Shown one piece after another: positions 33,179-45,438 of a DNA stretch of 64,000 nucleotides. This DNA comes from Trebouxia sp. TZW2008. Taxonomy: Eukaryota; Chlorophyta; Trebouxiophyceae; Trebouxiales; Trebouxiaceae. Each line of letters begins with the position of its first letter. Position 1 is the stretch's first letter. The DNA lies in the NCBI GenBank assembly GCA_002118135.1, contig BDIU01000001.1, positions 1 to 64,000 on the forward strand, read 5' to 3'. The translations under genes and the position numbers were made by a program. The notes below the pieces were generated by a model. It searched no databases and was not told the DNA's origin. It was given only the letters and a program-made list of their open reading frames with translations.

Positions 33179-36100
33179 CTACTCTGAGTCACTGTCGTCA
33201 GAAAGTTCGTAATCTTGCAGTACGTCCTCCTCAGTATCATTGTGTATTGATGGCTGAGCTTGAGGTTTTCCTTTTTGTTTGCCATCTGCCTTTTGCTTCT
33301 TTGGACCTTTGCCCTTTGCAGGTAGGAGCTTCCCTTTGAAGTCAGCATGATCCTGTTGCCAACAAACACTTGCTGGTAAGTTGGTACAGTGGTATATTAA
33401 GCAATGAGACATTGCATTAATCTTTGCGAGACGGGTGAGCATGCCTGGACATGTGCATGACTTTACTTGCACCTCAAAAGCAAATGACTGGGGCAGCTGA
33501 TGCAAAATACAGCATATACATATTGGCGACTGTACTTGGCCTCAGGCCATCATGTGATGGCAGCAAATGCTACCTGAGTGTATCAGTTGAGCCTGAGCAA
33601 GCAGGGCTTTAGCACGCAACAATACTCGTGTGACATGCCGCTGAGAGGACCCTGTGACCAGGCATCATCCCTCACAAGCAGAACTACCAGAGCATGCACA
33701 GCTGCTTTATGATGGACATATACCTCAATCACGCTGTAGGAACACACTACCTACCCTGTGCAGATTTAGCAGGGTCACCAAACCTCACTAGCAAGCATGT
33801 ACACAATTCATGCTGACAATCGTGCGTCTTAATCACCTTGCTGCAAGCAGGCCCCAAAAACGAGCGAAAAGAAAGTGCTCCAACCCAGATTTTATGTCTC
33901 ACCTGATCAGCCTGTTGCGCATCATCCTGCCGCTGGCTCTGCAGCAATGGGGCTTCTTCTTCTGAGTCAGACGCACCATCGATCAGGCTGGCTTTGCGAC
34001 TGAGCTGCATCTCCTGGGAGGATTGCATGGCCCGCCGCTGCACTGCCTTCTCCCTCAACACTGCTGCATACTTCTGCAACGGTGCCTGCATCCACAACTC
34101 TGCTGTGAGGCTCTGTATCAAGATTGCTTCAATTTTGGTGTCATGAGACTGTCTGGTTGCACTTAAGCATGGACTCGTTTGAGTTCCTTTGCTTCCCATC
34201 TGCACTCTGGCATGCAGTCTTTGGACCCTTTCATTTTCAAGCAGAAATCAGTTTGCAAAAACCATTTGACGCATATTGCTGAACCATGCAAAGGGAACGA
34301 CGTCATGATGTGCAGAAAATTCAAACTTTTAGGGACAAGAGCGTGCCTGATTTGCGGCTGCTTCAGCCTGCAGGAATGTGTTTACTTGCGCTGCATCCTT
34401 AGGGCTGAAGTCTACTTGCTGCCGCTTCTGACTGACCCAGGCTGTGTTGCGCTCCAGGGCGTCTGCAAGAGCCCTAGAAGAAGTACGGAAGCGCTCCACC
34501 TTGCACTGCTTGGCAAACTTGCGCAGGTGCAGCAAGGGCAGATGTGCTAGCTCTGGGAAAGCAATGCTGCAGGACCACTGTGCCAAATGCTCTGCCAAAA
34601 GCTCCAACACCTGTATACCATCAGCCTTGATTTGGGGACATGCCTAACCAGATTGGGGACTGATGTGAACATGGGTGACATCACAGTCTCTGACATTGCG
34701 TTGCACTTGTGACTGACTTCTGTACATTGTATAGCAACTTTGGGCAGGTGCAGCAGGGGTAAGTGTAGTAGCTCTGGGAAAGCAATGCTGCAGGACCACT
34801 GAGCCAAGTGTTCTGCCAATAGCTCCAGCACCTGTGCGTCACCACACTGGACTTGAGTGAATTGCTCACTGACAGTGACATATGTCTGGCAACAAGTAGC
34901 ATTGAGCTGGGATGAGATAATGCTACCCAATGACTTGGGGATACATCTGCCAGGATTGGGCCAGAAACAGACACGTGCACATGCGCGCAATGTTACAGGA
35001 TCATTGCTGCAACAGCTCACGCGTCTGTGCAACAACTTCATGGTAGTTTGCTCAGTGTTACTGGGGCTTTCAGACATCTTTGTCTTGTCAACACATTCAG
35101 AGTCATTCCCTTCTCAATCCCAGATGTAAGACTTTCAAGACATCAGATGCAGCAGTGCAGAGACACAGTGGGACAGCAAGCAGCACCTGAGACACAATCT
35201 CTTCTTGGAAGGATGGCGACCTAAGCGCATTCTTGCTGACTCTGAGCTGCAGGGCTAGATCAGGCATGCCCCCTGCCCCTGCTTGAGGCCTTTTACTCAG
35301 CTCACCCCACTGCAGTCACAACTCTTATTCACTTCCTTGGCCCACACAAATTGCAATGACTAGATGCAAAGAGATGATGACTGAAGCGTCTGCAGCAGAA
35401 CGACCAAGGCCATGACATGTACATTGCAAAGATTCATATCTGAAACATCTCCAGCAACAGAGGTGAGAGTGGAATGAACTGGTTAGAGCCTTTGCCGAGG
35501 GCCAGCAGCAGCACATGTCGGCGCGATCAAAAGTCTGCTGAAACAAGGCCAACACATACAAGCTGTACAAAGCTTGGAAGTCTTGCCATTATAATCTTCC
35601 CATTCAGATCTTCCCATTCAAACAGGGACAGGGGATGCACAGGCTGATATCAAATCTGTACCTAGAGCATCTCCAGCAGGAGAGGAGACATGGGAATGAA
35701 CCAGCTGTTAGCAAATTGCACCAAAAGCGTCTTGACCACACAAAAGACGCAAGGCAGACAAGAGACACAGATGCAATGAGGAGGGGCTGAGTTGAAAGCA
35801 GGCTAAGCTGTACCTGAAGCATCTCCAGGAGGAGAGGTGACAAGGGTATGAACTGGTTCAGGGCTTTGCCCAGGGCCAGCAGGGCGCGTATGCAGCGCAG
35901 GCGCAGGGGGAAGTAGCGCGGAGTGGGCACCAGCCGCACTGCTCCAAGCAGCACCTGAGCCAAGGGATACACCAGAGGCTTCAGCTCCTGCCCACACGCA
36001 CACACATCGCTGAGCACGACACCCAGCAGCACTTGACCTTGCATATGAGCCAGATGCCAGATGAGTGGCTTCAGGTCTTGGGCTTACAGACAGCGTTTGG

Positions 36101-39100
36101 CATAACAATCAAGAACATTGTCTCAGGCAGCACCTGAGGCATGGAGCACACCAGCAGCTTCAGCTCCTGCATGCAGACAGAGTGCTGAGCATGCATAACA
36201 CCCAACAGCCAGGTCTATGAGATGGCATGGCACCCAACAGCAGCCAACCTTGCACCTGAAACAGAGCATGCACCAGTGGGGCACATACAAGGCATCCCCC
36301 AGAAGGATGGCAAGCACTTGAGCAGACCCGTCAAAGCCAGATGCAGACTGCAGATCACAGCAGCGCACCTGCTTTTCAGCATGGGCACCTAAGACCTTAG
36401 CCCATAGCTCCAGGCAGTTGAGGGTCTGCCAGCAGTACACCTGCCTGAAGGCGTCCTTGGTGCGCATGGACAGAGCGCCCCTTAGCAGTACAGCTAGCTG
36501 GCGAATGGCGGTGAAGGCTTGCTGGTAGGAGGCTGCCATGTCTAGGCCAAACATCTCCACCACGCAGCTGGCCATGAAGTGTATGTGTGGCACACTGGCT
36601 GCATTCACGAACTTGGCGTTCTGAACAAAGCTGCGGTACACCCCCTGCAAATGATGGGTCTCTGTTTGATAACTGCAACAGGCTGTATGTTGTGCTTCAA
36701 CTTCTGTATCCACTTTGTTGGGGCATGCTGACAGCATTCAGCAGAATGACGCTTGACAGTGCTATAGGATATGCTGTTATTATGTACGAAGGCTTTTGCT
36801 GAGCAACCTTTTGTGATATGCTGAAGCTGATTTAGATATGCCCTTGATGCCTATATACATATCACACAATACACCTGTTGTGCAAATGCTGAGACAGAGG
36901 TTGCCACATGAGGCAAGAAGTTGCCAAGCTTGAGCTGAAGTCTTCAGCAATGCACCACACACACTTTCAAGGCTACTTTCAGTGCACGAGGGGCCAGGGC
37001 AGCAGCAAAGGGGCGGATGAAGAGGACTGTTATGAGGGCTGAATGTAGTAGGGCGACCAGCCTTCGAATCTACTTGTAGGGCTGAATGCAGCAAGGTGAC
37101 TCACCTTGAGGGCTAGTGCCAAGGCAGGTGGGGACAGGACAGCAGCCGTACAGCAGATGCAGAGGAGTGGCTGCAGGGCTAGATGAAGCAGCATACCTCA
37201 ACTTCGGGGCTACTTTCAAAGTTGAAAGCAGCAATGTGACTCACCTTAAGGGCTAGTTCCAGGGCAGGTGGGGGCAGGGCAGCAGCCATGCGGCGGATGA
37301 AGAGGAGTGCCTGTAGGCGGGGGGCCTTGTCAGCACCCCCAAAGATGGTCAGCACTTGCTTCAGGAACTTGCGCTGCAGCTTGGCAAAAGGAGCCAGCAG
37401 CACCACAGAAACCCTCAGCCGCCGCAGCATGAAGGTCAGCATGGCGCTGTCTGTCATCTGGCCTGCATCACAGACCAACATTTCAGTATTTGCTTTCCAT
37501 GTATTGACTTTGGCAGAGGGTAGAACCCTTGTAGGCAGGCAGCGCAGCATGAAGGTCAGCGTGGCGCTGTCTCTTGATTGACCTGCAACACAGACACATC
37601 AATCCAGCGTTTGCTTTCAGAGTCTGACTCAACATATTTTGGTTTGGCAATGGGGGCCAATGACACTACAAAAACCCCCAGGCGCCGCAGCATGAAGGTC
37701 ACCATGACGCTGTCTGTCATCTGGCCTGCAGCACAAACGTAGTTTTCCATAAGTGCTTCATTAATTTGCGCTGCAGCTTGGCAAAAGGAACCAGCAGCAC
37801 CACAGATACCCTCAGGCGGCGTAGCATGAAGGTCAGCATGGCGCTGTCTGTCATCTGGCCAGCAGTATAGCCAGCCGTTTCAATACAGACTTGCAAATAT
37901 AGACCATTTCAAGCAGCTGCATGAGCATTCATTGCTCTTCAGGCGAGTCACACATTGTTAGTTGTCATCTAGGAGCATCTGCACATGAGACATGTCCATG
38001 CTTCCAAAGTATCAGACAAGTAAGTCTGGAAGCAGGCACGGGCACCCAGGTAGTTTCAGGTAGGCCAGTGTCAGGTAGGTAGGGGCAATGAGCTGGATGC
38101 ACGTCCTGCAATCTTTAGTGACTCGCAGACTTTCTCGAACTCTGTCTCAAGTCTGGTGCTATGCCATGTAAGTTTCTGTCACACCACCACATTGAAGCTA
38201 CAGCTCACCTAGCAGGTGCAGTGAGTTGCCTAGAAAGGACTTCAGCAAGCCCTCCACCTTGCTTAGGCGCTTAGCTTTCTGCACATCTCTGGCTGTGACA
38301 CTGTTCAGTTTGTCCAGCCCCAGCATCCTGAGGAAGATGCCGTCTGCCTCTTTCAGCACAAAGAGCATGAGCTTGTTGAAGACTGCGCTGCTTGAGATTT
38401 TCATGGTTTCATGCACCTGCTCCTCGGAGTCGCCATAGTGACACGCTAAGCGATAAGCCTGCATTCATTTCAGGGTAAACTGTGTTTCGTCTCCAGCTTG
38501 GGACTCAGTTGCTGAAACACAGGTGAAGGCAGCAGCCTTCATTGCTGCTAGACTGTGCTTTACCTTTGTGTAGACAATGGTTCAATATTAAACTCAATCT
38601 CATCTAAGTGTTATCACACAGCTCACTCAGATATTTGCATGCTTCACATCAACTACTATTGTCATTGCAGGAATGCAGCCTTGCCACAAATTCAGCACCT
38701 CCTGCAATTGAAGGAGAGAAGAGGTCATCACCTGAAGCAGCTTATGCATGGCAGCAGGGGAGGCGTTGGTGATGGCTGCCTTGCACCAGGCTTCCACCAT
38801 GGCACTGCTCACATGCCGAAGCTGCCCTGCATGTACATTCCCACAATTGCAACAGCCACGCAAAAGATACATTGGGATTACAACAGGCAAACGAGCTTTG
38901 TGCAGGAGTTTGCCCTTTCCTACTGTAAGGAAAGGCCTCACTAGTGTGCCTGACAATTGAATGCCTCAGGAGGATCAGCTTGTCATGCTGCAGTGTCAGG
39001 AATGGCAGATGACTGCAACAGACCACACGAAACAAGTGAGCCTGTACATCTTGCATTGCTAAAGTGCACTTGGGCAGTCTGGGAAAGCTCAGCTACAGAA

Positions 39101-41180
39101 GCAGTATTGCGTTCAACGAGCGCAAGCGCCCTCATACAAGAGGTGTCAGAATCATTGTGCTGAATCATCATAGCTTTCCCCATCACCATTCCTATTCCCA
39201 CGGCAAGTGCAGATCTCACACAGGAGGTGTCAAATCTTGCTGAAGCAGCAATTCATTTCAGCGTTGCAAGTCACACAGCAAGCACAGCTGATTGTTTTCA
39301 GCTCCATCAATAGTGCTTGTTGGGGAACCATACGCAAAGCGGGTTGTGCCAAATCTTGCTGATGACCGACGGGCTATGACAGGACACACAGCAGGCTGTG
39401 TTGCAAAGGCATATGTGCTGATAGAGAAACAGTTGATGCGCATGAAGCCACGCATGCCCACTCAATACAGGTTGGCAGTGCCAGCATGTTGAGACTGCCG
39501 CCTTGCTTCAGCAGGTGTTTGTCATGGCAGTAACGGTATGCTTAGTCATATCGACACAATGTGTCCATTCTCATAGCAAAGGTATGCTTGGGCATATTGA
39601 CACCATGTGCCAAGTCTTACAGCAAAGGCATATTTACCTGAAGGCCCTGCCTGTTCTTCTTGTGCTTCATCAAGGGCAGGCCGCACATTTGCTTCTTCCT
39701 GCAAATCAACAGTAGCTTTTAGGTCAAAACGCTTGCTAGGGTAGCATGTCAGCAGAATGCTTGTTTGTGGCAAGCCTAGAGAACCCCATATTGCAATCAG
39801 TATTTTGTCGAAGGCATCCGAGTTTGAGACTTTGTTCCAAACATCACAGCTTGCTGCAATGCCTGCAGACGAAAGAGAAGGATGTGTGAACAGCCTCGGC
39901 AGCTCAAAAGGAGGATTAACCAGCTCTGCATACATTTGCATCACGGGGCGCTGCATACACAGTCAGTGAGGCTGCAACCAAGCTGTTGCATTGGGACAAT
40001 CGCACAGTCAGCAAGAACGGTCGTAATGCAAAGAGCTCATGCACCCCTGATGGACGCAGACACCCCTGGCTAGCCTGGAAAGCAACTGGCACTGCTACAG
40101 TTATACTTTTACAGACAACTATGAACATGCCTGTTCGTCTTCTGCCTCATCAGCAGCTTCCATGGCTTCATCCTCTTCTTCCTCAACATCATCTAGCCCA
40201 AAATTGAGCAGCTCTTGATCAGTCTGCTGCAGATATTCATAGAACTCTGGGTCTTGCTCTCTCAGCGCTTCCAGCTGCGCTTGATGAGATGCTATCTCAG
40301 TATTGTACTGTTTGTTCTGAGCTCTCACAGGGTTAGTCTCAGGGTCAGCATCATCTGAAGCAATCAGTCGTCCCATTCAGGTGTTTGACACATCAGGTCA
40401 CCCCGCAAGACAGTCAGCTTCGTTAGGTACTGCCTATACTCTGAGCAAGTCAGTTTCTATTGTGCCACCTTTGTTTTCCGACAGCACAGGCTACTGTACT
40501 GAATGCCAAGTCACTTGTGCTGTTTGTCACAATGTTGCATGCTGTGGCACAACAACAGGGCCTGTTACACATTGGTCACATGCAAGGGGACAGTTTGCTC
40601 AGTGTGAAGTGCCACTCACCATCTGACTCTGACTCGGTGCCGGGTTCAAGTCCTGCATCTAAAGTGCCTTCCTGCTCTGCATCACTGTCAAGTGCTGCAT
40701 CTTCTGCGCTGCTGAGGTCATCCTCACTCTGTGAGCTTTCTGCATGCTGGTCTTGCTCAGCATCCACAGACATGAAACCCCCGTTGAGAAAGTCGTTCAC
40801 ATCAAGCTCCCCTGGTTTCTGCTTTACAGCTTTGGGTTTGCCTGCGTGCACAATGCTTGCTTGTGAGGGTAGACAAGATGCCAAGACCGCATTGGTCGAC
40901 TGATAAATCGCCACGCTACCGTTTAGAGCTGCAAAAGAGACTAAGCAGAGTGAACAGCATATGTCCTGAGCTGTGACTCACGATGAAGTGTGTGATGCAC
41001 CTTGAGATCTAGAACAGTACCTGTTGACTTTGGTGTCGGATCTGCAACTGTCGCGCGTTCCTCAGCAGCTTTCGCAGCCTCAGCTTTGTCCCGTCTGAAA
41101 TGTAGCTTTTTCTTCTTATGGACACCCCCGCCGGCGAGTTTCTTCTGAAACTTCTTGACGCCTTTTTTGATCTCGCCCAT
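33179..41180 (-). CDS. NOC2: NOC2, nucleolar complex protein 2 (60S ribosome assembly)
   Basis: Acts with NOC1/NOC3 in maturation and export of pre-60S particles. Thirteen exons: 41180-41021, 40841-40620, 40354-40131, 39698-39638, 38826-38732, 38458-38209, 37462-37245, 36644-36369, 35987-35814, 35246-35187, 34610-34347, 34085-33903, 33352-33179; phases match and the total is 786 aa. The N-terminus is basic (nucleolar signal), then acidic; DPEFYEYLQQTDQELLNF, the MTDSAMLTFMLRRL stretch, YRSFVQNAKFVN, YPLAQVLLGAVRLVPTPRYF and CSIAFPEL follow the family in order; the tail is acidic and basic. Introns after exons 3 and 11 start with GC. Introns hold many decayed exon copies. Confidence 0.92.
34601..34834 (-). 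repeat. decayed upstream copy of NOC2 exon 11
   Basis: The start of exon 11 (VLELLAEHLAQWSCSIAFPE region, 34610 downward) is duplicated at about 34834 downward, 221 bp away. The copy carries its own acceptor but diverges into a frame without the rest of the exon. Confidence 0.85.
35437..35850 (-). repeat. two decayed downstream copies of NOC2 exon 9 end
   Basis: The end of exon 9 with its donor (35814; coding for FIPLSPLLLEMLQ) recurs at about 35659 and 35437 (152 and 222 bp spacing), with splice-donor-like bases altered. Confidence 0.85.
36960..37262 (-). repeat. decayed downstream copies of NOC2 exon 7 end
   Basis: The end of exon 7 and its donor (CTCACCTTAAGGGCTAG on the plus strand, 37240) recurs at 37100, and a further partial copy lies near 36985-37025. 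The copies lie in intron 7, downstream of the working exon in transcript order. Confidence 0.85.
37381..37860 (-). repeat. three decayed upstream copies of NOC2 exon 7 start
   Basis: The plus-strand word ATGGCGCTGTCTGTCATCTGG (or near forms) that encodes the start of exon 7 occurs at 37441, 37561, 37704 and 37838, spacing 120, 143 and 134 bp. Only the one at 37441 (exon 37462-37245) continues into the full exon. Confidence 0.9.
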
Positions 41181-41554
41181 CTTCGCAAGTCAGAAGACGC
41201 CTTCTCGCCCAGGCCGCGTCCCTTGTCGCCAACAGCACCTCAACAACAAACGTGAAACGCCAAACGCCGAACATAACGCCTGCACTGCGGCCAAAGGAAA
41301 ACCCTGAAATTTGAAAAATCAGCTCTGACTAACATCGCTTCGAGCAACTTGACTATGGCAATGCTCAGCATAAACGCCACGCCTTACACTTCATGAGAAC
41401 TGCAAGATTGTCACGCCTGTCTTAAGAGGTGGAGCATTTTGACAGACCCTTCCAGGCGCACGGGATGCTCTTGTCACGGCAGCATGCCCTTGTGTGACAC
41501 TTGCTCGGCGACAGTGAGCTGACATAGCCGATTTGGTCGCCAAGACAAGTTGTC
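41181..41554. promoter_or_regulatory. 374 bp spacer between divergent NOC2 and POC1 genes
   Basis: Head-to-head start codons at 41180 (-) and 41555 (+). No specific element identified. Confidence 0.5.
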
Positions 41555-44550
41555 ATGGTGTCGCAGCTGGCAGCCGAGATGGGACAGGTATGATTTGCTG
41601 CAGAGCCGGATGCCGATGCCTGCAGTGTCGCATCTTGCCTTTGCTAAAGGCAGTGTTGGTGTTCACAGCCCGAGGACCCGACCTTGGAGAGGTCCTTTCG
41701 CGGACACAAAGATGCAGTTACTTCAGTGGCTTTTAACCACAACATGAAGCAGCTGATTTCGGGTAGCTTGGATGGCTGTGTCATGGTCTGGAATTTCAAG
41801 CCTCAACTGCGGGCTTTCCGCTTTGCTGGTCACAAGGTCAGTACTGCCTTGCCTTCAGCTCTGCATAGATCAATACGCTGAGCAAGAGTTTGTGGCTGCT
41901 CTGTGTTCAGTGCTCAATGTACAGGATGAGTGCTTGCAGGCGGCTGTCACGTCAGTGGCGTTTGACGGGGTCAATGGCACTATAGCTTCAGGCTCAAAGG
42001 ACAAGACAGTGAGGCTCTGGCAACCATCAGTGTAAGGGGACTTCTTGAAGTTAGTGTACTCCTGACCATGTTTCAGCTGAGAGTGTAGCATCTGCCATTG
42101 CAGAGAAGGAAGGTCTTCAGTTCTCAAAGCTCACACGGGCACAGTGCGCTGCGTCAACTTTTCGGCTGATGGCAAACTGCTCATCACTGCTGGTGATGAC
42201 AAGACAGTCAAGGTGAGCACTGCTTCCGTGTCCATATTGCTTGGTCACACATCATTCAGCAGGGGTGAGTGCAATGCTGCTGAAGACATCGAGACTAAAC
42301 ATCTGAAAGCAGGCAGTTTGCAGCACATAAAGCACGCTTGCTTGCTCAAAGCTGTAAGCTTGTTCAACCAAAGCGCATGGCCTTGAGCACACACATGCAT
42401 CTTCCACTGCCCTGACTTACAGCAATATGCTGCACATTCATCTCGCACCTCATCCAGAATGATCACAGCATCAGTCCCAACAATGGCAGCATGACGTCTT
42501 TATAATCATTCAACGCTGCTACAGTCTGTTGATCAGCGCCATCCACCACAAAACCAGTCAGTCGGCTTCAGCAAGCCAGCGTCCAAATGCTCAGACACAC
42601 AACACAGATTAGCAAGTGCAAGGTTTGGACGAATCGTCATTCACCTTGGTTGCAGGTCTGGTCTGTGCCTGGGCAGCGCTTCCAATTCACCTTCTCAGGC
42701 CACAGCAACTGGGTAAGGAGCTGTTGCTTCAGCCCAGACGGTCGACTGGCAGTATCAGGCAGTGATGACAAGACTGTGCGCATTTGGGATGTGGCCACCA
42801 GGCAGTGCATCAGAGTGTATGATGACCATAGCGGCTATGTGAACACTGTGGCGTTCCATCCTGATGGCACCTGTGTGGCGTCAGCTGGCACAGACAATGC
42901 AATCAAGGTCCGTTGTAATGGGCTTTGCCCTGGCAGATTTTGCGCTTTGATACCTCACATTGCATACTGTCGCGCATTCAAACACCTTGTGTGCTCAGAA
43001 AAGGAGAGCCCTAAGGGCTGGAGTGGCATATGACAGCCTGTGATGGCGCCTGCGTCATTTTGCGTTGCTTAGTGTTTAGGGCTCAATCGCATCTCGTTGA
43101 GATTGGCAGTTTGCGCAAGGTTCTGATACACACTGTGCTGACTTGCGCGCTGGATTTTCAGCCACAGCTTCTGCTATGCACCTGGCTTTTGTAACGTGGT
43201 CTTGGCAATGTGGCCAAATTGCCTGCCAACAGTGGTTTTGCATGCTGACCGTGCTCGCTGAGCACTTTCTGAGCTGCTCATGCCAATCATTTGTATCATT
43301 GGTCACGGTCACCATGTCCAAGATCACGTAATGAAGCTGATGCCGCTGAAGCACTTCTGCAGCCACATAGCATGAATGCTTTCAGTGTCTATGCTGCTTC
43401 AATGCAGGTCTGGGACGTGCGGTCAAACCAGCTGCTGCAGCATTACTCAGCGCACTCAGGGCCAGTCAGCAATGTAGCCTTCCATCCCTCAGGAGACTTC
43501 CTGCTGTCTGCATCTCTTGATACCACCCTCAAGGTGATTCAAAGCTCAGAATCAAATCATCAGTCATTCGGCAACGATGCACATTCCTAGTCTACTCTGG
43601 TCAGCGCAACATAATGTCGAACTGTCTCAAGCCAAGCAGCATGCTATTCAAGGCTTTTGGTCAAGTCATGTAAGCTGCTTCATCTGAGAGCATTTGTCTG
43701 TCCAGTGTGCAACCAAAACAAGTTTGTATGCAAAGCAACAGAGCACACAAATGCATAAACATGGCACTTGTTATGACAGGTATGGGACCTGAGGGAAGGG
43801 CAGCTCTTTTACACTTTGCATGGTCATGAGGGCGCCACTTTTGGAGTTGACTTCAGCCCAGCTGGTGACTTCTTTGCATCAGGCGGAGCAGATGAACAAG
43901 TCCTAGTGTGGCGCACCAATTTTGACAGAGTGATGGCAGACTGCATCCTGACATCTGTACAGCCAAACCCTCGCCTTGCCACTACATACCCTACTGCTGC
44001 CATCACCACTGAGAAGGTGTTGCCGGCATCAGCTGATGCGTCTCCTAGGAGGGTCCCTAGGGCGCTTGAGGGGGGTGGGGGTGCAGGACCCCCTGCTAGC
44101 CGCACCAGGTCGCCAGTCCGCCAGCCCTTGCCGAGCACTGCAGATGTGCCATACCACAATGTGCCGGGTAGCTCTGGGTACCAAGCCACAGCAAGTGCTG
44201 CCATAGATTTGAGCAGCGACATGGAACACAGATGGTCATGCGACAGCGCACAAGAGCAGCAGGGGTATGAGCAGTCAGCAGGATTGGGTACCCAAGCCAA
44301 TGAGGCTGATGGGACACATGAGGTGTTCATACCACCACCAATGAATCTGGCGGATTTGCCTCCAGCATTATCTGCCACTTTGCAGCACATTGTGGGTCAG
44401 CTTGATGTGTTGACCCAGACAATGGGCTTGCTAGAGGAGAGGCTGACCATCAATGAAGACAAGATGCAAAGGCTTGACAACGGTTTGCAGTCCTTGAACA
44501 CACAGAATAGCTTGAGGAGCACAGAGTCTCCCAAACTGCACGCTGCCTGA
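41555..44550 (+). CDS. POC1: POC1, centriole WD40 protein
   Basis: Conserved core protein of centrioles and basal bodies, needed for their stability. Exons 41555-41587, 41669-41836, 41940-42031, 42104-42212, 42656-42907, 43408-43533 and 43780-44550 join in phase, 516 aa, all GT-AG. Seven WD repeats fill about residues 15-310 (for example [42 protein letters not shown]). A Pro/Ser-rich linker follows, and the C-terminus has the POC1-specific helix [20 protein letters not shown]. Its presence suggests that the organism builds centrioles or flagella at some stage. Start chosen as the only ATG in the small first exon. Confidence 0.95.
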
Positions 44551-45438
44551 AAGCTAGTTAGATTTGTTGCTGTACAATCTGTTGTGTTGAGTCTGACTTG
44601 TCAGTCAACAGCGTGTTCAGAATGTTGCTATTAATCTAGCTGACACTTCTAGCAAATGGTACAAGTTCTGCGTGTACATGTTTGATAGTGGCGCAAATCT
44701 TCAAGAAGGGCAGTGGAGCATTCAGTTGCCTTTCACATTCTCAGGAAGTTGGCCTGGCCTGATGCTGATAAGGCATCATGTTCATAGCAATCAAGTGTAC
44801 AGTATACCATGCCGTTCAGCAAACAGCTTATAGTTGTAACGTCTTTTGATCTGCAAGAGTGCATGCGGCGCCTGATACAGTGTACCTCTCTCTTAAAGAT
44901 CAACTAATGTTGCACTCAAGGGCATAGCAGAATCCCAGGGTGATGCATGTGATGTGCATCCTGAGCTTCACTGTTTCACTGGATGACATGCAACGAGATG
45001 GTGTGCTTGTGTGATCATGACCATCAGATCCAGGTGCACTAAGTTTATCCACGGCACGTTTCGTGTATAACATGCAGCTGCAGTCTAGAGCGTGCAGAAG
45101 CCCTGTGCAGCTTTTAGGCTGTGTGTGTGCTCAAGTTCGTTGCTTCGAATATTCTGTAACACTCGACAGTCCGAGACTGAACCGATTCTGATTTAAATTG
45201 CGAGGTAAAGCCTATGAAGATACACCTTGTGCGTATTGCACTCCAAAGATACATTTGATTGCAAGGGCATCTTGCTTTCATCCTGATTGCACTCCTATGT
45301 TGCGGCGATTGTTCAATACAATACTAGAGTCTACTATATTTTTCATCAAAACATGCTGGCCTTAGCAACTCACAAATACGTTGTTTAGCCTGCATCTTGC
45401 AGTTGATCAGTGTTCAAACATTGCAAAGGTTGCAATCT
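44551..45438. other. tail-to-tail intergenic region
   Basis: Between the stops of POC1 (+) and the RS/RGG gene (-). More AT-rich than the coding parts. No open frame with a motif, no tRNA, no repeat recognised. Confidence 0.6.

Noticed and set aside
40630..40655. tRNA B-box-like GGTTCAAGTCC on the plus strand.
   Set aside because: It lies antisense to NOC2 exon 2, and no matching A box or cloverleaf arms are found around it.
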